From the NCBI GenBank assembly GCA_965658225.1, contig CBFHRK010000003.1:32915-96914 (forward strand): 64,000 nucleotides of DNA. Direction: 5' to 3'. The translations under genes were made by a program, and so were the position numbers. This document shows positions 56,287-63,570 of the stretch, one piece after another; positions within the stretch are counted from its first letter, which is position 1; every line of letters begins with the position of its first letter. The notes below the pieces were generated by a model. The model worked only from the letters and a program-made list of their open reading frames with translations, was not told where the DNA came from and did not search any database. The DNA comes from ECT2AJA-044 sp965658225 (lineage in GTDB: Bacteria; Bacteroidota; Bacteroidia; Flavobacteriales; ECT2AJA-044).

Positions 56287-58554
56287 ATGGCATTTGATAT
56301 AGAAATGATCAAAGAAGTATACGAGCGCATGGGTGCTCGAATTGAGAAAGCACGTGAAATTGTTGGCCACCCGCTAACCATGACCGAAAAAATTCTGTAC
56401 TCTCACCTTACGGAAGGTATGGCGAGTGAGGCATTTACTCGCGGAGGTTCCTACGTAAACTTTGCTCCAGACCGTGTAGCCATGCAAGATGCGACGGCAC
56501 AAATGGCTCTTTTGCAATTTATGCAGGCTGGAAAAGCTAAAGTAGCAGTTCCCTCAACCGTGCATTGTGATCATTTAATTCAGGCCGAAACAGGTGCCGA
56601 GCTCGATATGGCGAAGGCCTTGGAAATTAACGAAGAGGTATTCGACTTCTTGGCGACCGTTTCGAATAAATATGGAATTGGCTTTTGGAAGCCGGGAGCG
56701 GGTATTATTCATCAAGTTGTACTTGAAAACTATGCTTTTCCTGGCGGAATGATGATTGGTACAGATTCGCATACAGTTAATGCAGGTGGCTTGGGAATGG
56801 TCGCCATTGGTGTTGGGGGAGCAGATGCCGTAGATGTTATGGCAGGTATGCCGTGGGAATTGAAGTTTCCGAAACTCATAGGTATTCGTTTAACGGGCAC
56901 CCTGAACGGGTGGACTTCCGCGAAGGATGTTATCTTAAAAGTTGCAGGTATTTTAACCGTGAAAGGTGGAACTGGAGCCATTGTAGAGTATTTCGGTCCA
57001 GGTGCCGATAGCATGTCGTGTACGGGAAAAGGAACCATTTGTAACATGGGCGCCGAAATTGGCGCAACTACGTCGATTTTCGCCTACGACGAAAAAATGG
57101 GTGAGTACCTCAGAGGAACAGATAGGGCAGATGTTGCGTCATTGGCGGATGGAGTAAAAGAGCATTTACGTGCCGATGACGAAGTCCTTGCCGATCCATC
57201 AAAATACTACGATCAAGTAATCGAAATTAATTTAGATGAATTGGAGCCGCATGTAAACGGTCCATTTACTCCCGATTTAGCTTGGCCATTGAGCAAATTC
57301 GCCCAGGCGGTTAAAGATAATGGGTACCCAGCAGAATTAGAGGTGGGGCTTATTGGGTCATGTACGAACTCGAGCTACGAAGATTTAACGCGCTCGGCAT
57401 CGATTGCTAAACAGGCGATCGACAAGAAAATCAAACCTAAAGCTGATTTTACCATTACTCCCGGATCGGAGCAAGTACGTTATACTGCTGAAAGGGATGG
57501 GATTCTGGATACTTTCGATCAAATGGGCGGAGTAGTAATGGCGAATGCTTGCGGACCTTGTATTGGTCAGTGGGCGCGTCACATGGACAATCCAGATCGT
57601 AAGAACAGTATTATCACATCTTTTAACCGGAATTTCGCGAAAAGGAATGATGGAAATCCGAATACACATGCTTTTGTAGCATCTCCGGAATTGGTGACCG
57701 CTTTTGCGATTGCTGGGGATTTAACTTTTAATCCGCTTACAGATACCCTACTAAATGAAGCGGGTGAGCGAGTAAAGCTCGATGAGCCCATGGGAATTGA
57801 AATGCCTCCGGCCGGATTTGCAGTGGAAGATGCGGGTTATCAAGAACCCGCTAGTGACGGTTCAGGAATTCAAGTCAAAGTAAGTCCAGATTCTAAAAGG
57901 CTTCAATTATTGTCTCCATTCGACGCGTGGAATGGCCAGAACCTTACTGGGCTTCGCTTATTAATAAAAGCGAAAGGAAAATGTACAACAGATCATATCT
58001 CTATGGCTGGACCGTGGTTGCGTTTCCGTGGCCATTTAGATAATATTTCGAATAACATGTTAATTGGAGCGCTCAACTTCTTCAATGAGCAAACGAATTT
58101 GGTTAAGAACCAATTGACAGGGGAGTACGGCGCAGTTCCAGATACTGCTCGCGCCTATAAAGCACAAGGCTTAGGATCTGTCGTTATTGGCGATCACAAT
58201 TACGGAGAAGGATCGAGTCGTGAGCATGCGGCCATGGAGCCTCGTCACTTGGGCGTTCGCGTTGTATTAGTGAAATCTTTTGCGCGTATTCACGAAACCA
58301 ACTTGAAAAAACAAGGAATGCTCGGCTTGACTTTTGCGAACGAAGCCGATTACGATTTAATACGGGAAGACGATACGTTCAACTTTGTGGATCTTAATGA
58401 GTTTGCACCGGGTAAATCACTTCATTTAGAGGTAATTCATAAAGACGGAAGCAAGGAAATTATTGAGACGAAGCACACGTACAATGAGAATCAAATCGCT
58501 TGGTATAAGGCGGGTTCTGCATTAAACTTAATTCGTTCTGAACAAGGCCTTTAA
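56287..58554 (+). CDS. acn: Aconitate hydratase (mitochondrial-type)
   Basis: A 755-residue aconitase. It interconverts citrate and isocitrate in the TCA cycle through a [4Fe-4S] cluster. The three cluster cysteines are visible in GSCTNSSYEDL (one) and ANACGPCIGQW (two). Other hallmarks are GTDSHTVNAGGLGMVAIGVGGADAVDVMAG, TITPGSEQVR and the C-terminal swivel-domain GDHNYGEGSSREHAAMEPR. Length and motifs match the mitochondrial ACO2-like class common in Bacteroidota, not AcnB. It stands alone with a TATTTTCG box upstream and no obvious terminator. Confidence 0.97.
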   Translation: MAFDIEMIKEVYERMGARIEKAREIVGHPLTMTEKILYSHLTEGMASEAFTRGGSYVNFAPDRVAMQDATAQMALLQFMQAGKAKVAVPSTVHCDHLIQAETGAELDMAKALEINEEVFDFLATVSNKYGIGFWKPGAGIIHQVVLENYAFPGGMMIGTDSHTVNAGGLGMVAIGVGGADAVDVMAGMPWELKFPKLIGIRLTGTLNGWTSAKDVILKVAGILTVKGGTGAIVEYFGPGADSMSCTGKGTICNMGAEIGATTSIFAYDEKMGEYLRGTDRADVASLADGVKEHLRADDEVLADPSKYYDQVIEINLDELEPHVNGPFTPDLAWPLSKFAQAVKDNGYPAELEVGLIGSCTNSSYEDLTRSASIAKQAIDKKIKPKADFTITPGSEQVRYTAERDGILDTFDQMGGVVMANACGPCIGQWARHMDNPDRKNSIITSFNRNFAKRNDGNPNTHAFVASPELVTAFAIAGDLTFNPLTDTLLNEAGERVKLDEPMGIEMPPAGFAVEDAGYQEPASDGSGIQVKVSPDSKRLQLLSPFDAWNGQNLTGLRLLIKAKGKCTTDHISMAGPWLRFRGHLDNISNNMLIGALNFFNEQTNLVKNQLTGEYGAVPDTARAYKAQGLGSVVIGDHNYGEGSSREHAAMEPRHLGVRVVLVKSFARIHETNLKKQGMLGLTFANEADYDLIREDDTFNFVDLNEFAPGKSLHLEVIHKDGSKEIIETKHTYNENQIAWYKAGSALNLIRSEQGL

Positions 58555-58605
58555 TAGAAGCCTTTACCACTTTGCTTTCGGCCGCAAATTGGGCCTTAGG
58601 TCTAA

Positions 58606-59949
58606 ATGCAGTCAATGACAAAAGCATCACGTTATGAACGCGGCTCTAAAGGAGCCATCCGGAGTTGGGCCTTCTATGATTGGGCCAACTCGGTATATTC
58701 TTTGGTCATTGCCACGGCTGTTTTTCCTATTTATTACGGATCTGTAACGAGTACCGAGGAAGGGAATCTTGTTCATTTCTTGGGTACAGATTGGGAGAAC
58801 ACGGTGATTTATTCGTATTGCCTGGCGGCTTCATTTGTCGTTGTGGCCATATTGTCGCCCATACTTTCAGGAATTGCGGATTATTCGGGTGCTAAAAAGC
58901 TCTTCCTTCAAATCTTTTGTTACATCGGCGCGGCTGCTTGTGCTGGGCTTTTCTTTTTCGATGGTTCCAATGTAGATTTGGCTCTGACCTTGTCGATTAT
59001 TGCGAGTATCGGTTTTTGGGGAAGTTTGGTTTTTTACAATGCCTTTCTGCCCGAGGTGGCATTTTTAGATCAACAAGATTCGGCCAGTGCCTTAGGTTTT
59101 AGTTTGGGGTATTTTGGCGCATCGCTTTTGCTCATATTTAATTTAACCATGGTGTTGAATCCAGAATGGTACGGCATCGCCGATTCTGGAATGGCTTCGC
59201 GAATCAGCTTTTTAATGGTCGGCGTTTGGTGGGTACTTTTTGCTCAAGTAACGTTCAGAAGATTACCCAAACCAGAGAATAAGCGGAAAATCACCAAGGA
59301 ATTATTGGGGAATGGTTTTCGTTCCTTGCGTGAAGTTTGGGATCAATTGTACGAATTACCAGAACTCAAGAGGTTTCTAGGCGCCTTTTTTATGCTGTCG
59401 GTAGGGGTTCAAACCATTATTTATTTGGCGAGTTTGTTCGGTGAAAAAGAGCTTCATCTCGATTCCGGTTACCTTATCGGGACCATTATATTGATTCAAA
59501 TTGTTGGAATGGGCGGAGCGCATTTGTTCTCGCTATTGAGTCGAACTTTCGGAAACATTCGGGCACTGCTATTAGCGCTTGTGATCTGGGCTCTTATGTG
59601 TGGAGCGGCATTTGTATTGGAGGCAGATGACCCGTCTGTTAGTTACAAATTCCTGGCCCTCGGGGCTTCAGTAGGGTTGGTACTCGGCGGGGTTCAGGCA
59701 CTTTCTCGGTCGACTTATAGCAAGTTGCTTCCGACAAATACTACCAAGCACGCCAGCTTCTTTAGCTTTTACGACGTAACCGAAAAAGTAGCGATTATAC
59801 TGGGGACGTTTTTATATGGTTTTGTTGAATCGATAACCGGTAGCATGAAAATCTCGAGTTTAACCTTGAGTATCTTTTTCATTGCCGCGATTGTGATTTT
59901 ATGGCCGCTGCGGGCTCGCTTCTCTGCTTATTCCTTGAAGGAACATTGA
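58606..59949 (+). CDS. MFS transporter, UMF1/Atg22-like
   Basis: A 447-residue major facilitator protein with 12 predicted helices. The N-terminal FYDWANSVYSLVIATAVFPIYYGSVT and the later GSLVFYNAFLPEVAFLDQQDSASALGFSLGYFG are diagnostic for the UMF1 group, related to fungal Atg22 vacuolar amino-acid exporters. C-terminal signature: GGVQALSRSTYSKLLPTNTTKHASFFSFYDVTEKVA. Substrate is not known; amino-acid efflux is the best guess from the family. The downstream OB-fold gene is convergent, overlapping by 22 bp. Start at 58606 or the in-frame ATG at 58615. Confidence 0.9.
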   Translation: MQSMTKASRYERGSKGAIRSWAFYDWANSVYSLVIATAVFPIYYGSVTSTEEGNLVHFLGTDWENTVIYSYCLAASFVVVAILSPILSGIADYSGAKKLFLQIFCYIGAAACAGLFFFDGSNVDLALTLSIIASIGFWGSLVFYNAFLPEVAFLDQQDSASALGFSLGYFGASLLLIFNLTMVLNPEWYGIADSGMASRISFLMVGVWWVLFAQVTFRRLPKPENKRKITKELLGNGFRSLREVWDQLYELPELKRFLGAFFMLSVGVQTIIYLASLFGEKELHLDSGYLIGTIILIQIVGMGGAHLFSLLSRTFGNIRALLLALVIWALMCGAAFVLEADDPSVSYKFLALGASVGLVLGGVQALSRSTYSKLLPTNTTKHASFFSFYDVTEKVAIILGTFLYGFVESITGSMKISSLTLSIFFIAAIVILWPLRARFSAYSLKEH

Positions 59950-60323
59950 TCGAGACGTACCTCCTCAAAAAGTTCGTCATATCCTGTAACGCGCCCCTTT
60001 ACGGTTACTTTTTTCCCTTGCCCCAATTGAATGGCTTTCATTCCCTCGCCGTCTAATAGGTTACAAACTACTTGATCGTTCAGAATAATCATGTTTTCCT
60101 GAACGTCACTTATAGTCCCCGAAATTTCAACTGTTTTATCGAGGTAAAGTGTGTTTGCTTGGGCCTCATCGGCCCGATAGGCCTCGTGGAGCGATCCAGC
60201 CGTGAGGCTGTATTTCGACTTCTCATTCTGAATATTACGATGCGGTTTGAACCAAACGTATAAGAAAATGCCCGAAGCGACTAAAATTCCCGTTATTAAA
60301 AAAAGGAGGAGCCTGCGTTTCAT
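59928..60323 (-). CDS. OB-fold (tRNA_anti-like) membrane-anchored protein
   Basis: A 131-residue protein. One N-terminal membrane helix (LLLFLITGILVASGIFLYVWF) is followed by a short linker and an OB-fold-like beta-barrel of the tRNA_anti-like family: LHEAYRADEAQANTLYLDKTVEISGTISDVQENMIILNDQVVCNLLDGEGMKAIQLGQGKKVTVKGRVTGYDELFEEVRLDQCSF. This family is frequent in Bacteroidota; ligands are unknown. Monocistronic. Two oppositely oriented hairpin elements lie only 21 bp apart inside it (60161-60175 and 60197-60210). Confidence 0.82.
   Translation of the reverse strand: MKRRLLLFLITGILVASGIFLYVWFKPHRNIQNEKSKYSLTAGSLHEAYRADEAQANTLYLDKTVEISGTISDVQENMIILNDQVVCNLLDGEGMKAIQLGQGKKVTVKGRVTGYDELFEEVRLDQCSFKE
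60161..60175 (+). repeat. Dispersed hairpin element
   Basis: GGGCC-TCATC-GGCCC then GATA; antisense to YRADEAQ codons. Confidence 0.55.
60197..60210 (-). repeat. Dispersed hairpin element
   Basis: Minus-strand CAGCC-TCAC-GGCTG then GATC, coding LTAGSL. Together with 60161-60175 it forms a head-on pair. Confidence 0.55.
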
Positions 60324-60351
60324 AATCGTTTTGTTTTAAGGGATTGTCGTA

Positions 60352-60359
60352 TATTTTCG
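60352..60359 (+). promoter_or_regulatory. -7 promoter box (TATTTTCG) of the cytochrome operon
   Basis: One mismatch to TAnnTTTG, 14 bp upstream of the ATG at 60374; supports that start over an in-frame TTG at 60344. Confidence 0.5.
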
Positions 60360-60373
60360 GAAACAATTTCGAA

Positions 60374-61087
60374 ATGAATTTAAGGCAAATTACTTTAATA
60401 CTTGCAGGAAGTATTTTACTTATTCAATGTGTGCACGACCCGGTATATCCGAATGGAGGGCTACCGGATGCCAGTGACTCTGGTCAACCCTGTGATCCAG
60501 ATACCGTATATTTTGAACAAGACGTCCTGCCTATATTATCTACCTCATGCGCCTATGCGGGTTGCCACGATCAACAAACGGCGGCTAACGGGATTCGGTT
60601 AAATTCGTACGAGAATATTATTGCGAGTGACGAGGATCTTGTCGTTCCAGGAGATTTGAACGACAGTGAACTGTGGGAAGTTATTACGGAAACCGATCCG
60701 GATAAAATGATGCCGCCACCACCAAATAGCCCGTTGACCCCGGAGCAAATAGCAGTGATTCGTTTGTGGATCGAACAAGGTGCCCTCGATTTAGAATGTG
60801 GTGGTTGCGATACTTCGGCCTATGTTTTTAGTACTGATATTTTGCCGTTCATTCAAGCGCAGTGTGGAACGCAAGCATGTCATGGAAGTGCTACTGCGGC
60901 TAGTGGATTCGCACTTCAAAGCTACGATGATGTATCCTCGGCTGTAATTTATAGAAATATGATGGAGTCATTAAATTACGGTCCTCAAGTTCCTTCTAAT
61001 TTAAGAATGCCACCTTCCGGAAAGTTAGATGAAAACTGTATTCAAAAGATCCAAAACTGGGTCGATAATGGAATGCCCAATGATTAA
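60374..61087 (+). CDS. Cytochrome-c-like lipoprotein with two CX4CH motifs
   Basis: A 237-residue exported protein. The lipoprotein signal is NLRQITLILAGSILLIQC. Two repeated domains follow, each with a possible haem-attachment site spaced by four residues instead of two: CAYAGCH (Cys59-His65) and CGTQACH (Cys164-His170). Each is followed about 50 residues later by a conserved MPP (KMMPPPP, RMPPSG), the place of a distal methionine ligand. The domains resemble Planctomycete/Bacteroidota PSCyt1-type cytochromes, in which this CX4CH form recurs; covalent haem binding is inferred. It heads an operon with a second such lipoprotein and a DUF5777 barrel. Confidence 0.8.
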   Translation: MNLRQITLILAGSILLIQCVHDPVYPNGGLPDASDSGQPCDPDTVYFEQDVLPILSTSCAYAGCHDQQTAANGIRLNSYENIIASDEDLVVPGDLNDSELWEVITETDPDKMMPPPPNSPLTPEQIAVIRLWIEQGALDLECGGCDTSAYVFSTDILPFIQAQCGTQACHGSATAASGFALQSYDDVSSAVIYRNMMESLNYGPQVPSNLRMPPSGKLDENCIQKIQNWVDNGMPND

Positions 61088-61463
61088 AAAACATTTTTTT
61101 TGGATGGGGTTGCCCATCTTGTTGATTGCTTTTTCTTTGAATGGATGTTATTATGATAATGTAGAAGAGCTCTATCCGAATACGAATTGCGATACTACGG
61201 ATGTTTCGTATGCCCAACAAATTAGGCCCCTATTGGATCAAAACTGCTCGTTTTCGGGTTGCCATGGCGGTCCGAGCCCAGCGGCACTCCTTGATTTAAA
61301 CGATTATAGCGAAGTGAAGAAAATAGCGGATAATGGACAGTTCGAAAGTAGAATTAATCGGGAAGTAAGCGATCCCCAACTCATGCCTCCAGCGGGTAAA
61401 TTAGGCCCTTGTCAAATTGAAACTATTGAGGCTTGGATTGGTCAAGGAGCCCTAGAAAACTAA
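61080..61463 (+). CDS. Cytochrome-c-like lipoprotein with one CX4CH motif
   Basis: A 127-residue lipoprotein (signal KHFFWMGLPILLIAFSLNGC) with one domain matching those of the preceding gene: SYAQQIRPLLDQNCSFSGCH has CX4CH (Cys56-His62), and QLMPPAGKL the possible methionine ligand. Its ATG lies inside the preceding stop region (8-nt overlap), so the two are translationally coupled and probably act as one electron-transfer or redox unit. A start 51 bp upstream (61029) would remove the signal from the N-terminus and is unlikely. Confidence 0.8.
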   Translation: MIKKHFFWMGLPILLIAFSLNGCYYDNVEELYPNTNCDTTDVSYAQQIRPLLDQNCSFSGCHGGPSPAALLDLNDYSEVKKIADNGQFESRINREVSDPQLMPPAGKLGPCQIETIEAWIGQGALEN

Positions 61464-61467
61464 TCGA

Positions 61468-62349
61468 ATGAAAAGAATACTACTTTTGGCAGTAGCCTTG
61501 GGAGCGTTTCAATCCGTCGTTGCCCAGGATGATCTTCTCGACTTTCTTGGTGAAGAGGAAGAGTCGATAAATTATGCTTCAGCTACTTTTAAGGATTCGC
61601 GAATCATTAACGTTCAGAGTAATGAAACGGCGGCAAAAGGAGTGCTCCGGTTTGTGATTAGTCACCGATTTGGAAGGCTGAGCGATGGAGCCTATGAGTT
61701 ATTCGGCCTGGATAATGCTACTATTAGGTTGGGCTTAGACTATGGGATCACCGATCAGATTCAGGTGGGTATTGCGCGATCGTCATTTGAAAAAACCTAT
61801 GAAGGGAATTTAAAGGTTAAACTTCTCCGACAAAGTAGTGGAGGTAAAGAAGTACCTGTATCCCTAACATGGTATAGTGGAATGTATATAAACGGCCTCC
61901 GTTGGGAGGAACCCGATCGAGAAAATTACTTTACCAGCCGGTTGAGTTATGCACACCAAGTCATTGTAACCCGAAAATTCAGTAAATCTTTTTCTTTGGC
62001 TTTTGTACCGAGCTACCTACATGATAATTTGGTACGGACTGCTGAAATGAACAATGATCAGTTGGCTTTAGGATTTGGAGGGCGTGTAAAACTGACGAAT
62101 CGATTGAGTTTAAATGCCGAATATCATTACCGGCTTATCAAACGTGTAGAACAGGATGATCCCTACAACAATAGCTTCTCAATAGGGGTTGATATTGAAA
62201 CGGGTGGTCATGTATTTCAATTGCATGTGACCAATAGTCGGGGTATGTTTGAAACCGCGTTTATTGGGGAAACCGCTGGCCGCTGGGTAGATGGAGATAT
62301 CTACTTTGGATTTAACATTAGCCGTGTATTTACGGTCGGAAATAGATAA
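61468..62349 (+). CDS. DUF5777 family beta-barrel protein
   Basis: A 293-residue exported protein. Signal peptide MKRILLLAVALGAFQSVVAQ. The mature part has regularly spaced amphipathic strands, with family stretches FKDSRIINVQSNETAAKGVLRFVISHRFGRLSDGAYELFGLDNATIRLGLDYGITD. DUF5777 members usually follow cytochrome-c-like or YceI genes in Bacteroidota, as here, and are thought to form an outer-membrane barrel. It starts 4 bp after the upstream stop. No function can be given. Confidence 0.88.
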   Translation: MKRILLLAVALGAFQSVVAQDDLLDFLGEEEESINYASATFKDSRIINVQSNETAAKGVLRFVISHRFGRLSDGAYELFGLDNATIRLGLDYGITDQIQVGIARSSFEKTYEGNLKVKLLRQSSGGKEVPVSLTWYSGMYINGLRWEEPDRENYFTSRLSYAHQVIVTRKFSKSFSLAFVPSYLHDNLVRTAEMNNDQLALGFGGRVKLTNRLSLNAEYHYRLIKRVEQDDPYNNSFSIGVDIETGGHVFQLHVTNSRGMFETAFIGETAGRWVDGDIYFGFNISRVFTVGNR

Positions 62350-62358
62350 ACATACTCG

Positions 62359-63567
62359 ATGTTCGATTTAGCAATAATTGGGGGCGGCATTGTTGGCGCC
62401 GCCACTTGGTATGAAGTTCAAAAGCGCTATCCAAACAAAAAAATAATCCTAATTGAGAAGGAGAAAAGGCTCGCTTCTCATCAAACGGGAAATAACTCCG
62501 GAGTCATTCACTCCGGGTTATACTATACCCCTGGATCATTGAAAGCGGAGAATTGCGTTCGGGGTCGAAAGGCTTTGGTTCAGTTTGCTCGCGATCATGG
62601 AATTGCGCACGACGTTTGTGGAAAAGTAATTGTTGCTACTGACAAACGCGAGTTACCCAATATGGAAAAGATATTCCGCAATGGTGAAGCCAATGGAATC
62701 GAGGGTATTGAGATAATTTCGGGTGATCAAGTAAAAGAGCACGAACCTTTTGTAGAGGCTATAAAGGGAATATGGGTTCCTGTAACGGGCATTATTGATT
62801 ATGTCGGGGCAACTAAAAAAATGGCGGAAATAGCGGCGGCTTTGCAGCCAGATAGTGAGCTCAGAGTAGGCGAAGAGGTTCAAGATCTCATTCATTACGA
62901 TGAATATTCTGAAGTAGTTACTTCAAAAACGACTTATAAAGCCAAGGAATTAATTTTTTGCGCAGGTCTTCAAGCAGATCGATTGGCTCGAAAGGATGGC
63001 GTAAAGCTACTCGAGCAGGTAGTGGGCTTCCGGGGCGATTATTACGAGCTCACTGAAAGTGGTAAGCACAAAGTAAAGCACTTGATTTACCCTGTTCCTG
63101 ATCCAGACTTCCCGTTTTTGGGCGTTCATTTTACACGAATGACCGATGGTGAAATTGAGTGTGGACCTAATGCGGTATTCACATTTAAAAGGGAAGGTTA
63201 CGGGAAAACGGACTTTGATTTAAAAGATTCGTGGGATGCACTGACCTACGGCGGAACTTGGAAGCTTTTCGGTAAAAACATGGCTTATGGGTTCAATGAA
63301 TACCGCAGGGCATTTAGTAAGAGGTTATTCTTAAAGACGCTTCAAAGAATGATTCCGAGTTTGCAAATGGAAGACATCCGCCCGGGTAGGGCGGGCGTAC
63401 GAGCATTATTGTTAGGAACCGACGGAGATACCCGCGACGATTTCAGAATCGAAAGAAGGGGAAATAGCATTCACGTTCTCAACGCACCGTCGCCAGCCGC
63501 CACCGCCAGTTTAGCCATAGCGGAAAACATTGCCGACATGTCGAAAGAACATTTTGGGTGGAGCTAA
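62359..63567 (+). CDS. lhgO: L-2-hydroxyglutarate oxidase
   Basis: A 402-residue FAD-dependent enzyme of the DAO/LhgO family. It oxidises L-2-hydroxyglutarate to 2-oxoglutarate and passes electrons to quinone. FAD-binding motif is DLAIIGGGIVGAATWYEVQKR; GNNSGVIHSGLYYTPGSLKAENCVRG is diagnostic for LhgO; the substrate region includes VPVTGIIDYVGATKKMAE, and the C-terminal GRAGVRALLLGTDGDTRDDFRIE closes the FAD site. Nine bp after the DUF5777 gene, so it may share the operon. A hairpin element lies at 63378-63394. Confidence 0.94.
   Translation: MFDLAIIGGGIVGAATWYEVQKRYPNKKIILIEKEKRLASHQTGNNSGVIHSGLYYTPGSLKAENCVRGRKALVQFARDHGIAHDVCGKVIVATDKRELPNMEKIFRNGEANGIEGIEIISGDQVKEHEPFVEAIKGIWVPVTGIIDYVGATKKMAEIAAALQPDSELRVGEEVQDLIHYDEYSEVVTSKTTYKAKELIFCAGLQADRLARKDGVKLLEQVVGFRGDYYELTESGKHKVKHLIYPVPDPDFPFLGVHFTRMTDGEIECGPNAVFTFKREGYGKTDFDLKDSWDALTYGGTWKLFGKNMAYGFNEYRRAFSKRLFLKTLQRMIPSLQMEDIRPGRAGVRALLLGTDGDTRDDFRIERRGNSIHVLNAPSPAATASLAIAENIADMSKEHFGWS
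63378..63394 (-). repeat. Dispersed hairpin element, 6-bp stem
   Basis: Minus-strand CCGCCC-TACCC-GGGCGG then ATG; antisense to IRPGRAGV codons of lhgO. Confidence 0.5.
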
Positions 63568-63570
63568 ACC

